Part shown: positions 11,191 through 21,790 of the stretch, in pieces
How the letters are laid out: each line of letters begins with the position of its first letter
Position numbering within the stretch: the stretch's first letter is position 1
Source of the DNA: Hexactinellida sp. DTS-2022
Lineage: Eukaryota; Porifera; Hexactinellida
Reading direction: 5' to 3'
NCBI GenBank assembly: GCA_028753945.1
Contig: JAPNXP010000002.1
Span: 10,106,001-10,170,000 of the forward strand
Length of the DNA stretch: 64,000 bases
The notes under the pieces: model-generated
What the model was told of the DNA's origin: nothing
What the model saw: the letters and a program-made list of their open reading frames with translations, nothing else
Database searches by the model: none
Position numbers and translations under genes: made by a program

Positions 11191-12852
11191 TATACAAAAA
11201 AGTAAAATACCCCATCTATCGTTTACTATTATTAGGTCAACCGAATAGGTCGGTTCCAACTTCCCAACCAAATACCGACATTCGGTAACCAACCAAATAT
11301 CAACTAATTTACAACTTCCTTAATACAAACACTGTTAATACAAATTTCCGGTTAGTGTAAACACAATTTTAGGTCCCTTCAAAAGGATTTTCAATATAAA
11401 TGAAACCGGTTAATACGAAAATTCAGATAAGGAGAACAAATTTTGACGGTCCATTGGTGTATTAACGTGGTTCTACTGTATGTAATTGCAAATAGTATTT
11501 CATCCAACCGGACATAAAATTCGGTTGGAAACTTAACTAGAAAGAGTTCTATAGAGAAATATATACAGTACGATATAACTCACGGCATGTAACTTTTGGG
11601 TGTCGAAAGGGCTGTTGGGGAGAGGGGGGAGTGGATTGGGAGCGTTGCCATCGCGGCAGCTGCAATTCTAAGAAAATTAAGTAATAAATTCTAGTTTATA
11701 AAGAAAACTCGCCGTGAATATTTTAAAATATCGTCATTTCAATGGTTGCCTCAGTTTTATTCCAATGTCTTTCCAGAACTATTAACCTAAATTACACTTG
11801 GTCTCTTGTTATTTGAAAACATTATAAACTATATATTTCAGATCTGTGTGATAGTTATTCCTAAATTCCCTTAATAAATAATTACCTCCTGGGTGTTAGA
11901 TGTCTGAATGAGATATAGAAAAGAAAGAAATATATAAAAAAACAAAATTACAACTGTGTCGACTATGTAATGAGTCTTATTGAAATGATTGCCTTGTTAG
12001 TTATCTATTTTTTCGGTGTCCCTGCACTAACCAGAGTTTACATTATTAAAAACTAAATCTTTCATTATATGCCCGTTGGGTTAAATTTATTACTCCCCAC
12101 ATACATAAATATTGGACATTCGACACTAAAGACCAGAACCTGCGTGCCTAGATCAAGTTTGAGCTAGCTCACACGCGCCTAAATCCTCAATTTATATTAC
12201 TTCTATGGAAGCATCTCTTATTTTGATTAGGTAAACCCTGCTGAAGCAGGGGGGGGGAGCAAACAATTTTCCTACCAACTGTGTCCTATTATTCAATAAA
12301 TCCAATGAGGAAAATAAATTTACTAGACTGACAGGGAGAACTTGCCCCCCCCAAAAGAATTTAAAAGAGATCCACCACTTTCAGCTGAAGACTCATTCAA
12401 TCTTAGTTTTACAATTCTAGTATCGATATATCAATTGTATTATTAGAGATATATACAGAGGTGAGGCATCCCGGGATTCCTCCCCATAAATAAACTACGT
12501 GCTAATTTATTATTTGAAGGTAAATTTGAAGTTTTAACGAAAGTAATTCAGTAGACAGTTATGTGCTAGAAACCACCACATATACTCTAACAGCCCTTTA
12601 AATTCCAAAAACTCTCAAAGGAGACATACGCCCAGACACCCAGGGTGGTGGGGTTGTGGGTGTTGCAACCGCCTTTGGATTTCAATGACCTTTGAAAATG
12701 TCCAATACTATAACCTCAAATACTATGTAAGTATTTTACAAATTACAGTATAACGAATAACAATTGGATTCTATTTGTTAGCGCTAGTAATAATTAAAAC
12801 ACTATTATTGTTTCTGGATTCCAGGGGCTTTGCCACTGAATCCGACTGGAGG
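11191..12852. other. No gene recognised
   Basis: AT-rich. GTTCTACTGTA near 11470 looks like the right end of a pogo-like MITE, with ATACAAACACTGTTAATACA-type repeats before it, but a left end is unclear. G-rich runs occur at 11619-11635 and 12246-12257. Nothing coding is recognised. Confidence 0.35.
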
Positions 12853-13321
12853 GCTGACACCAGGGCTTTACATAAATCATTGATTATGATTTTAAATCAA
12901 AATCATTCAAAAATTAGTGTTGTAAAAATCAATCAAAATCAAATCATTCAAAATGTGGGATTGAAAAAATCAATCATCAAATCATTTTGATTCACCACAA
13001 AATCATCAAAAATCAAAATCAAATCATTTCCAATTACGATGATATAATTAGTTTTTTTGTTACTCCCGAGTCCCGAAGATATTCTTTTAGCCGAATACTA
13101 ATGTACACACAATAACAGATTTTTTATAGGTGATCGAAGAATCTTAATCAAGATAATAGCTATAATAACAAATCACTTTGGTTATTTGGACCTGGGAAAT
13201 AAAATACATGTTACTAGAATTAGTAATCCTTTTCAGATGTACCTATTAATAGGTCAAAATATCTCATTCCGAGGAGACTAATAAGCGGAGTCGATAGTTA
13301 TAGTATACGTATACGTTAGTA

Positions 13322-14148
13322 TATTTCACCCATTAAACCGGAGCAATCTAAGACTATTGGTATTGGGTTGTTCCTGGTAAAACTTGGGTTTCGATTTAGC
13401 TGATTGATTGTAGTTTCAAACGGGGGTGAAGTAAAACGATAAAATGCACATAGACCCGCAATTGTATTTAACGTGTTCATACTACTATAACCTCCTGATG
13501 TGGAAGCAAATATAACATAAATCTGGGTTAATAATATTATACAGAGCAGAAAAATGATTTGATTTAAATAAAAATCAAATCATTAACTTTTCACAAATCA
13601 ATCAAAATCAAATCATTCTAAAAATGAAATAGAAAAATCAATCATCAAATCATTGAATGTCACCCAAAGATCAATCATAAATCATTGATTTGATTTGAAA
13701 ATCAAATCATCAAAATGATTTATGTAAAGCCCTGTATTTCACCCATTAAACCGGAGCAATCTAAGACTATTGGTATTGGGTTGTTCCTGGTAAAACTTGG
13801 ATTTCGATTTAGCTGAGTGATTGTAGTTTCAAACGGGGGTGAAGTAAAACGATAAAATGCACATAGACCCGCAATTGTATTTAACGTGTTCATACTGCTA
13901 TAACCTCCTGATGTGGAAGCAAATATAACATAAATCTGGGTTAATAATATTATACAGAGCATAAAAATGATTTGATTTAGATGAAAATCAAATCATTAAC
14001 TTTTCACAAATCAATCAAAATCAAATCATTCTAAAAATGAAATAGAAAAAATCAATCATCAAATCATTGAATGTTACCCAAAGATCAATCATAAATCATT
14101 GATTTGATTTGAAAATCAAATCATCAAAATGATTTATGTAAAGCCCTG
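13322..14148. repeat. 413-bp tandem duplication inside hAT E copy 1
   Basis: Units 13322-13734 and 13735-14148 are nearly identical. Each starts TATTTCACCCATTAAACCGG and ends ATTTATGTAAAGCCCTG, so the transposon's right terminus occurs twice. The junction is exactly after CCCTG. Confidence 0.85.
13720..13962 (-). CDS. Small unrecognised frame preserved in three copies of hAT E
   Basis: About 75 residues, starting with a hydrophobic stretch (MLCIILLTQIYVIFA) that resembles a signal peptide or membrane segment. A hydrophilic part with SSMNTLNTIAGLCAFYRF and ending VLDCSGLMGEI follows. The same frame is open, with only a few substitutions, in the upstream tandem unit (about 13325-13550) and in the second element copy (about 27009-27235, plus). 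In both of those the first codon is CTG instead of ATG. I recognise no family. It could be an exon captured by a non-autonomous hAT, or a chance frame preserved because the copies are young. Confidence 0.3.
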   Translation of the reverse strand: MLCIILLTQIYVIFASTSGGYSSMNTLNTIAGLCAFYRFTSPPFETTITQLNRNPSFTRNNPIPIVLDCSGLMGEIQGFT

Positions 14149-14571
14149 GCTGACACCACTCCAGAAGCCCACCTGGCGATGCAATTGTTTTTATCAAACC
14201 ACAGCCCCCTTTTAACAATTCTTGGATGAACCTTGGTGCTAGCAGACTTTCCCTCCTCTAGACAAAAATTATGCAAAAAATCTTGACTATGCTCCGCTAT
14301 CAATTGTGGATCATTGGGAGAAAATGAGAAAGTAAAAACAACAAAAATCAAATAAACAAACGAAGTAAAGTAGAGGGTAAATACTTACTGCAAAGGGTTA
14401 GAAAGCCGCTCCCCGATGAGGGGCACGCCAAAAAAACGTGCCCCCATATCGTAAACCACACCCGCCTCCAGGTGCCTCTCCCCGAGGTCTGTAGCACACC
14501 TCGAAAAATTTCGAGGTGCATTTCGGAGAGAAGCACCTGGGGGGGTGTGCACGTGCGTCGCTCTGGGATCT

Positions 14572-14690
14572 CGGCCTCTGTGGCGTCAATGAGAGCATGG
14601 GGGCCGGCCTCGGCCTCTGTAGCCTCATTGAGAGCATGGGGGCCGGCCTCGGCCTCTGTGGCCTCATTGAGAGCATGGGGGCCGTCGTTG
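14572..14690 (+). repeat. GC-rich minisatellite, three 39-bp units
   Basis: Three nearly identical 39-bp units containing GAGAGCATGGGGGCC and CTCGGCCTCTGT. The period is a multiple of three, so on the minus strand it codes a 13-residue repeat. Base composition is far richer in G+C than the surroundings. Confidence 0.8.
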
Positions 14691-14794
14691 GAAGCGCTGG
14701 AGGAGAATGCCATTTGCTAACATATAAATAATTGGAAAATTAACCGCTAGACTTTGAGCAGCTGTGAGGAACCTGGTGATACTAATGTATAAAG

Positions 14795-14950
14795 GGATAC
14801 CGACATTTCGATACACGACAATTTGATACACGACTATTTGATACACGACACTTCGGTAACCGGGCGATTCGGCCCACCCGTGAATTCGGCCTACAGTATT
14901 TAGGCTAACTCGGCCTGTGAGTTAATTCGGCCTACGGTATTTTCAAAAGA
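14795..14950 (+). repeat. Short tandem motifs (GATACACGAC, TTCGGCC)
   Basis: GATACACGAC occurs three times between 14810 and 14850, spaced by ATTTG-type linkers. It is followed by four TTCGGCC or CTCGGCC blocks up to about 14933. Probably the terminus of an unidentified element. Confidence 0.5.
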
Positions 14951-15108
14951 TTTACAGTTATTTTAATTGTCTGAAAAATTATAGTAATATTCTATTAATC
15001 GCTTAGTTACTGTGTCTTTGGAGCACATATCCCAGACAGCTTCGTCAGCAGCATGCTGGTCTTGATTTCTCTCTTCTCATACTGTTTCCAGAGGCAGCTG
15101 AGGGCTCC

Positions 15109-15627
15109 CTATATATTTATTGTACCCTTCCTCTGCTGTCTGCGAAGCTTGTCTTCAGTGATCAGCTGCTTCTGGAGAGGCACTAGCTTAGCTTCAGTGT
15201 GGAGCAGATGAATCAGGAGGTAGAGCTGGAGGTTCCCTCGTTGGGCCTTCATGTTGAGCCGGTTGTGCCAGCCCTCTACATCATTGTTCGTTCGGATGTA
15301 TCTCTTGTAGACACACCAGTCTTCTGGAGACCACTGTCCCTGGATCCACGCTGCCCTCCAGATGGATGACTCGAAGTCGAGAATAAGGTGCGTCAATTCG
15401 AGACTAGGAGCGAGATCTTTGACTTTCTGGAATACAGACATATAGTCCTTCTTCTTCTTTGAAGACATCAGTACAAATATCAGTGGAACCTGTTTAATGT
15501 TTTTGCAGTCTGCATCCCCAAGAAATGTGTGAAATGAGAAGAGCTGTTTGAAGGGTGCCTTAACACCTTGAATGTGCGGGTATAGGTCACTTCGTACCCA
15601 ACACCCTTTCGTGCTTATTTGCTCATT
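15109..15627 (-). pseudogene. MULE transposase fragment (DDE, internally deleted)
   Basis: From ATG at 15468 the frame encodes 119 residues. The same frame is open upstream to a TGA near 15628, giving QLFSFHTFLGD and KQVPLIFVLMSSKKKKDY. These are typical of animal MULE transposases between the first and second catalytic residues. LILDFESSIWRA carries the expected second Asp (DFE motif), and RTNNDVEGWHNRLN carries the catalytic Glu. Normally about 100 residues, including a CxxH motif, separate these; here fewer than 40 do, so an internal deletion is likely. The first Asp (DGTF) is not recognisable. No TIRs were found. This is a different MULE lineage from the one at 32 kb. Confidence 0.75.
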
Positions 15628-15966
15628 TCATTTCCAGGCCAGTGTTTACTATCTAATTGCTCGTAAAATGAATTACCTATCGTCATGGAATAAACTAAAC
15701 TTCAGGGGTTTCAAATACGCCAAGAAACATCTAAATTACTTTTGAGAATTATTTCTCATCGGATTTAACCATAATGACGTAATCAAATATACATACCCAT
15801 ATATGGTAATTAATACTAATTATGAAGTAGAGATTTGAAGTAGAGATTGAAGTAGAGATTCAGTGAACATTAGCTAAATAGTCTCAAGAAACGGTCATTA
15901 AACTGACTGGGCAACATGCACATCGTCAAACAGCACTTTTAAGACTTAGATTAAAATCTAACTACC
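15628..15966. other. No gene recognised
   Basis: AT-rich. Contains CATACCCATATATGG (a piece of repeat R1) and a short GAAGTAGAGATT triplication near 15825-15862. Confidence 0.4.
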
Positions 15967-16352
15967 TTATTATAGGAAATTAACGCGAAGGAAATTAACG
16001 CTCCATGAAATTAACGCGAATTGGAGCTGAACATTGTCAAATACATGAAATTAACGCGAATAAATTTTAGAAAAAATTTCAGGATTATTAATGTCCTGAT
16101 TAAATACTATTTATTGTGCCCAAATAGGCTTCCAATCTTCTTGATACTTGATAGACATTGTATATCCTTTCAAACTAGTTGTACATCAGAAAATATGTAG
16201 CTCGGAAGTTTGTTCATCCATTGTATAATTTTGCGAAATAGCAGGAGATTAAGGTCATGGAAATTAACGCTCTATGAAATTATCGCGAAGGAAATTAACG
16301 CGATTTGGAGAAATTCGCGTTAATTTGATGGCGCGTTAATTTCCTATAATAA
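15967..16352. mobile_element. MITE with internal GAAATTAACGCG motif
   Basis: About 21-bp perfect terminal inverted repeats: TTATTATAGGAAATTAACGC at left and its complement at right (16332-16352). The motif GAAATTAACGC recurs at least six times near the two ends, like an array of binding sites. 386 bp, no coding capacity. The superfamily is uncertain. Confidence 0.75.
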
Positions 16353-16969
16353 AGTATATTGGTACACGTACTATTAATGTATATATTGTATTAAAAGTTC
16401 ACGTTTCTATCTATCATGGAGTGTGAGTTTAAAGCAATTAGTTGGATTTTCACACTTTCAAAATGTGACAATGACGTCATAATTCCGTGGTAGGTGTGAA
16501 GTACCTGATTGAATGCTTCCCATGAAACAATTGAGTGGGAATCTGATAGTGTACCTCTTCTAGAGAGTACGCAGGTAACAAGGGAGTTTGTTGAGAGTAT
16601 CAGATAAGAAGGGGGGTTTAAAATAGAGCGAAAATAAACTCTTCTCACTTTTTAATTCTTGGAGGGAGACTCCTGGGACCTGGGGCCTTATTCACTAACA
16701 TTTCTTAAACTTAAACTTAAACTTAAACTTAGTTTAAACTAAGTATTGACTTAGTTTTGCTTAAACTTAGTCTAAACTAAGTAATTTACCTACTTTTTGC
16801 TATGTTTTCTTAACTTCTCAAAACTAAACTCAGAGTGATACAACGACTATTAGTGATAGCTGTGATACAACCACGTTAGGTTTTACGTATAAATACAATT
16901 TCCCTTTTCAAACAGTAAAGTGGTCGGGCCAAAACCGGACCCTCCTATATAATATCTATATTGTTAAAT
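16353..16969. other. No gene; TTAAAC repeat and foldback near 16705-16783
   Basis: Four tandem TTAAAC units at 16705-16728 are followed by inverted AGTTTAAACTAAG / CTTAGTCTAAACTAAG blocks. The minus frame at 16391-16648 has no family motif. A block near 16506-16620 resembles 2745-2830. Confidence 0.45.
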
Positions 16970-17350
16970 CTCGATTGTTGTGCGTGTGTGTTTGACCGGA
17001 TTGTATAAAGGTGATGAGGGAATAGAAACCGCATTTATATATGAGATTCCAAATGTTATAATAGGTAAACAAGTATGCTGATTTCGAATTTCGCAATTAC
17101 TAATTTCCAATATGAATATTTGTTGTTGTTGTTTATACAAATAGGTAAACAAATTAATGAAAATTCAAAATTAACTTAGAAGTTAGCTAGAGTATGGAAA
17201 ATGGTAGTTAAGGGTGTATATATCAACATTCAACAACAACTATTACTAACTATATAATCAATGGTTCAGTGAGGAAGGCCGCGTAGCGGCCATCAACTTG
17301 AGGTGCGTAGCACCGATCAGTCGCAAAGCGACCGAGACCGAAGGGCTCGT
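16970..17350 (+). repeat. Dispersed repeat F, copy 2
   Basis: Starts with a GT-rich block and CCGGATTGTATAAAGGTGAT, then ATGTTATAATAGGTAAACAA, TATGCTGATTTCGAATTTCG and a TTGTTGTTG run. It ends in a GC-rich tail of short complementary boxes (GCGTAGCGGC, GCGTAGCACC, CGCAAAGCGACC, GACCGAAGGGCTCGT). Confidence 0.7.
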
Positions 17351-18307
17351 AGTAGAATAAATGAAAAGTGGTCCGGCCATGGCCGGACCTACCGGACCGC
17401 GTGCTACGCCTATGTTATTTTGTCACTGTTTTTCCGCCATAATATTTCGAAAATTGTCAATACTAGCAGGTATAAATAATTTTAATCCGCCAATGATGCA
17501 AACATATGAATAATTCCGTATGCGGATTGACATTCTTAAATGCAAAATAGTACATTTCAAAATAAACGTGCAGATTTGCTTAATTGTAATATTTTAGGTG
17601 CTGATCAAATTCAGCTAGGGTACATATCTAAATTTATGGAAGAACGAAATATTCAGAGGATCAAAAATTGGTTCAAATGCATTCATAGGACTAGATATTG
17701 TCGGATTCGTGTTCAGCAATTAATTTCCGGCATTTTTGAGAGGTATATTGAGCATTATTGACTATACCGTTACCGTATATACTCGGATAGCAGCAAACAT
17801 CGAATAATCGCCTATTCGATTAAATACGGAATTTGGAGAAAATATGTTTGGGTATTCCTTAGCGACAGTAAGAATGCGATGGAATTCCGATCTCCGAACT
17901 GGGAGTAACCATATTGAGTGACCCTTTGTTTTTCTCGGCTGTGCGCACTGAGTGCAAATATAGAAGGAATAATTAGTAATATCTAACAAAGGAGAATCAG
18001 TGTAAATTTACTGAAATAATTACTTAGTGCCCCGCACATCTATGACAAATTCTTTGTAGACCTCAATCAAAATAATTGCCGACCCCTACTCTATCTATTA
18101 ATTGTCGAGCAATGGGATGTAATGTTAAAATTTCCTGCTCAAGGCAACATACCCTAGGAAATATTCCGATTGGAATTTTAACAAGACTTGAATATTTTGT
18201 CCAAAATTAAGGGAACCTTTTCAATAATTAGATTTATGCAATGTTCTCTGTGTTATTAGCAATAAATGGCGAATTTTTGTGTGGACCAGAGCAGAGTTAT
18301 TCAAGGA
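17351..18307. other. No gene recognised
   Basis: Frames at 17540-17761 (plus) and 17762-17989 (minus) have no recognisable family. ATACTCGGATAG and CGAATAATCGCC near 17775-17815 are a fragment of family T. Confidence 0.35.
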
Positions 18308-19169
18308 GATAGGGGCGTAGATTTAATAAATATAACAAAATACTATATTTCTGTAATTAACCACTCCCAACTATACTTTGATATACTGTCTATCCAATCC
18401 CAAAAAAAAATTAATTCTGAAATTTTTTTTTACCTATTTGACGTCACCAAAGGTCAAAAGCAAAGTCTTATAAAATAATATGGCCATAGAGTGGTGAATA
18501 ATTGTAAATTCATGACAAATTATGTATTTTACTTTAACCAGTCCTAGCTATACTTTGACTTGGTGTCTATCCAAATCCGAAAGAAAATTTTAATTCGGAC
18601 ATTTTTTTGACCTTTTAGACGTCACCAAAGGTCATAATCGCCGTCATTTCGTGCAAAATTTTTTCGCAGTAATTTCGTGAAAGTGAGCTTTGTATAGCTC
18701 GCATATCTCAAAAAGTATAAGTCTGAGTGAAAAAAACTATGCTTCGAAAATGATCCTTATCAGTTGTACTTGAGATTTTGCCGTGTCGATTTTCAACTTT
18801 AATGCAAAGTTATAGAGTTAATAACTATATAATGCCAAAATTCTGATAAAATTGAGTGATTATTTAAAAATCTATAGAAAAAATGAATTAAATCGATATC
18901 GCAAATTCTGTGTGGCAAAATCCCATGTACTAATGTAGTAGAGTTAAACTTGCACTATAATAGAACTTGCGCCAAATAGATTAACTAGCTAGAATTTTTA
19001 TTGACTAGTATGGATTCACTATTAGGCTATTTTAAACTATCAATATCTAATTCAAATTTTCATTTTAGAGAATTGTGTTAATACTGTTATTTGTTCCTAC
19101 TAAAAAGTCATGTCTAAAAAAGCAATAAAAATTGGGGGTTATCGGGTGTCTAAAATCTACGCCCCTATC
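18308..19169. mobile_element. MITE with GATAGGGGCGTAGATTT ends
   Basis: Perfect 17-bp terminal inverted repeats: GATAGGGGCGTAGATTT (18308-18324) and its complement (19153-19169). Inside, a segment is tandemly repeated (about 18361-18458 and 18536-18632), each ending GACGTCACCAAAGGTCA. The right third (about 18905-19150) resembles 38400-38660. No coding capacity. Confidence 0.8.
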
Positions 19170-19628
19170 ACCTTAAGCTTAGTTATGCAATTACAGAGCA
19201 GATTAGAGAATTACACTTCAATATCTACAAAGACGCTAAAACCACCCATACCGCTAATACATTTTTCACCCTAAGCATCCATAAATACACCCGGTAATCA
19301 ATTTTAATTTCATAATAATTATATTCTAAATGTTAATTTTTGGGATTTCAAAGCAAATTAATCATATTTTGTAATAAAATATTATTGCTCAATAAATTTG
19401 AAAAAGAATTGAAATTATACTACTGCGATATTTTTCTACTCGTTCTAATACGCCTTTTTGCAAAGTATGTTCGTTAAATTATTTTTCGTTTTCTAGCCCA
19501 ACTCACTCTCCCGTCTCTATAAATAAATTTATTTTTCCACTTTTCTCAATAAAATCATATAATATAAAACAAATGAACTTTTTCCACGCGAATTTTTTTT
19601 TATATGAACTTTATTATATTTTTTTATA
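19170..19628. other. No gene; degraded TTAA-MITE end
   Basis: 19240-19290 (ACCCATACCGCTAATACA..AAGCATCC) is a mutated end of the TTAA MITE family PB2. The remainder is AT-rich without recognisable content. Confidence 0.4.
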
Positions 19629-19710
19629 CAGTGGAACCCCGCGTATCGGGGCACCTCCGTCCAAGCGCTTAGCGCCCCGATACGAGGGAGTGCCCCGATA
19701 CGCGGGGTTC
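19629..19710. mobile_element. Tiny pogo-like hairpin MITE
   Basis: TA-CAGTGGAACCCCGCGTATCGG at left, and GATACGCGGGGTTC-TA at right. An inverted GCGCTTAGCGCC centre lets the whole 82 bp fold into a hairpin. The left terminus and TA flanks are of the pogo/Tigger type. Confidence 0.7.
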
Positions 19711-19801
19711 TAAGAGAATTCCAATATGTTGGGTCAAAACAATTAACGGTATTGTACACGCTATTTCTTTCGTTTCTATGGCTATAATTGGCACGATTTT
19801 A

Positions 19802-21002
19802 TTAAGGATGCTTGCCGCCAAATTATCCGGTATTTAAGGTTAAATTACCCCACGGGAATGAAATCTCTTGTATTAATCTGTAATTGTTAGAAATAGATCA
19901 AGGTACGATATACAAAGCAATAAACAAAAAAGAAAATGTCTCAATATATTATACTTTTTATTTTTTGTCGGTTTCAATATTTGGCTAATACAAATCTCCC
20001 ATAGGGCGATTTCAAAAAGTGGTGGTCGATATTATAGTGTAATTTGGCAATGCGGCCATCAATGTTTGTTATCAGAATCAATATTGAAAGATTATAAGCG
20101 TACGGAGTTGGTAGTCGGTTTACATTTTTGAATTATGACTCTGAAATTATTCTTCAAACATTTTATCAAATATCTCATAAAAAACATGACCTTTTTAATG
20201 ATTTCTTTAGTTCAAAAGGTCGCAACTTTTTTTATTTAGGTCAAATCAAAATTCTAAACCAGTCACCTACAGCATATAACGATGATCTATGTGATATATC
20301 GCACATAATATGTCTTTAGCTAATAATGATCTTGAGATCGACACACTTATCAGGTGGAGTCTGAAGAAATCCCCCTATGGGACTTTTGTATTACCATAAA
20401 ACTGCACGCCCCATAAAATCGAATTTATTCAAAATAATTCGATTTCGTTTTCAGTTTCGATATAGCTATAATGTCTACTATTATATATGTGAAAATTAAA
20501 CATCTTACTTCAAAACGAAATTTATGTGTTTTTTTACATGAATCTGCCGTAATTTAACCTTAAGGATACCGAGGCTAATTTTGGCTAATTTTAACATTTT
20601 TGTATGGGATTTCTGAACAAATTTATTCAGAACGCTCCAATTGCAATTGCACCGTGACTGGACGTTGACAATACGCCTTTTTTAAATTTACTCGGGAACA
20701 TTCTAAATTATAATTATACTATAGAAGTGCTGTATATACTCAGCAAATTTTAGAACTTGAGCTCTAACAGTTTTTATGATAATATTCTAAGCCTATACAA
20801 TATTTAGTATTACGGAGATAGGAAGCCATCCGCCACGTAATATGATGGAATTCTGAAAATTGCTCATAAAAAGTTCAAAAGTCATGATTATATGCTTAGT
20901 TGGGCTATTACAGGCAATAATGGAGAATTTCAGCTCAAAATCCAAAAATAACCATAAAACTACCCATAGGGCTAATACACTTTTGGCGGCAAGCATCCTT
21001 AA
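19802..21002. mobile_element. TTAA-flanked MITE PB2, copy 1, hosting PB1 copy 1
   Basis: TTAA (19802-19805) is followed by GGATGCTTGCCGCCAAA. The right end is TTTGGCGGCAAGCATCC followed by TTAA (20999-21002). The target is that of piggyBac elements. A PB1 MITE with its own TTAA flanks is inserted near the left end. PB2 copy 2 lies at 57200-58427 in inverse orientation. Non-coding; the two frames at 20793-21063 are mirror shadows. Confidence 0.85.
19834..20563 (-). mobile_element. TTAA-flanked MITE PB1, copy 1
   Basis: Inverted ends GGTTAAATTACCCCACG at left and CGTAATTTAACC at right, both next to TTAA (19834-19837, 20560-20563). About 720 bp. It is in the opposite orientation to copies at 30285 and 56243 and clearly more diverged from them. 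Confidence 0.85.
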
Positions 21003-21079
21003 AGGACCTAATAGTACTAAAAATCGAAAATATATAGAGTTTGATCATAAATGTTTTCTTTGAATCCTTTGAATTTTAT

Positions 21080-21260
21080 TATACTATGTAGATATTTTTA
21101 GAATAAGCATTTGGAACTCCATAGGCGGTAACATAGTTCTAAGTAGTATGGATTCATACTCAATGTTATACTACATACTTCATTAGGCCTATCTAAGTTC
21201 TTCCGTGTTAGTTGAAATTATTTGGAGTTACAAATTTCGATTTACGATTTTAGTTTTCAT
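21080..21260 (+). repeat. Dispersed repeat D, copy 1
   Basis: TTAGAATAAGCATTTGGAAC, CCATAGGCGGTAACATAGTT and AGTATGGATTCATA match 60110-60235 (TTAGAATAACG.., CATAGGGGGTAACATAGTTT, AGTATGGATTCATA) in the same orientation. Confidence 0.65.
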
Positions 21261-21597
21261 TTTTTCGGGATTCTTTCTACATTTTGTCCATTTTATGATC
21301 GATTTGTATCAATTAGAGATTATAAGCATACACCCTGAGGTCGTTTTCCCGAATAATAGAAAATGGATTGGTTATTCTATAGAACTATCATTAGTGAGGT
21401 TGTGTTTCATTTTTAGAACCTTCACCTACTCTAGTGTCTTCTCTAGAATCTACCCCGTCTACGTCACTTTGTGAGAATACTTTTCTCCCAAATATCAAAT
21501 ATTGGGAGACAAAAATTAAGAAGTGATGCGCAAAATTATATTGAAACATTCTAAATTAGACCATTTACCTTGAAATGTATTACTGATATTGCTAGGA

Positions 21598-21790
21598 TGT
21601 GAGAGCTAAGCTCTAGCTTATTTTTTAATTTGAAGTTTTATGAGACATCTCAGTAATCACACCACCATATATGGGCATGTGAAATCATAGCATTGAAACC
21701 ATTTGGATAATGTTCTCATTTGATCTTCCAATGAGTGTATATTTTGGATATTGATGTGATTAGTTGGTTAGAGCTAAGCTATAGAGTTTA
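21598..21790 (+). repeat. Dispersed repeat R1, copy 2
   Basis: Same order of blocks as the complement of 1-205: TAAGCTCTAG, ACACCACCATATATGGGCAT, AACCATTTGG, GATATTGATGTGA and a terminal AGAGTTTA. Confidence 0.65.

Larger units (their letters stand above)
12853..14156. mobile_element. hAT element E, copy 1, with 8-bp duplication and duplicated interior
   Basis: The element runs 12861-14148, flanked by perfect GCTGACAC repeats (12853-12860, 14149-14156). Ends are CAGGGCTTTACATAAATCATT and its inverted counterpart. Large parts are AATCAAATCATT-type low-complexity sequence on both strands. The interior repeats in tandem (13322-13734 and 13735-14148), and the first unit ends with its own complete right terminus (GTAAAGCCCTG at 13724-13734). 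A second copy in opposite orientation is at 26821-27696. No transposase is present. Confidence 0.9.
12775..14713 (-). pseudogene. Unrecognised minus-strand coding-like region interrupted by hAT E
   Basis: From ATG at 14713 a frame encodes three copies of a 13-residue repeat (GPHALNEATEAEA) followed by TWRRVWFTIWGHVFLA. It reaches a good splice donor (GTAAGT, complement of 14383-14388). A second frame (14351 down to 14149) reads FSPNDPQLIAEHSQDFLHNF and later GLWFDKNNCIARWASGVVSA, up to the hAT target duplication. Beyond the element it stays open (LQSDSVAKPLESRN, to about 12775). The hAT therefore seems to have landed in a frame that was once continuous. I do not recognise the protein. The WRRVWFT piece is PH-domain-like at best. 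It could be a decayed host exon pair or another transposon's gene. Confidence 0.35.

Noticed and set aside
14472-14731. Plus-strand frames across the GC-rich 14.5 kb patch
   Set aside because: They are shadows of the 39-bp minisatellite, open in several frames because the period is a multiple of three.
16705-16728. TTAAAC tandem as telomere-like repeat
   Set aside because: Only four units, internal position, and part of a local foldback; not a telomeric tract.
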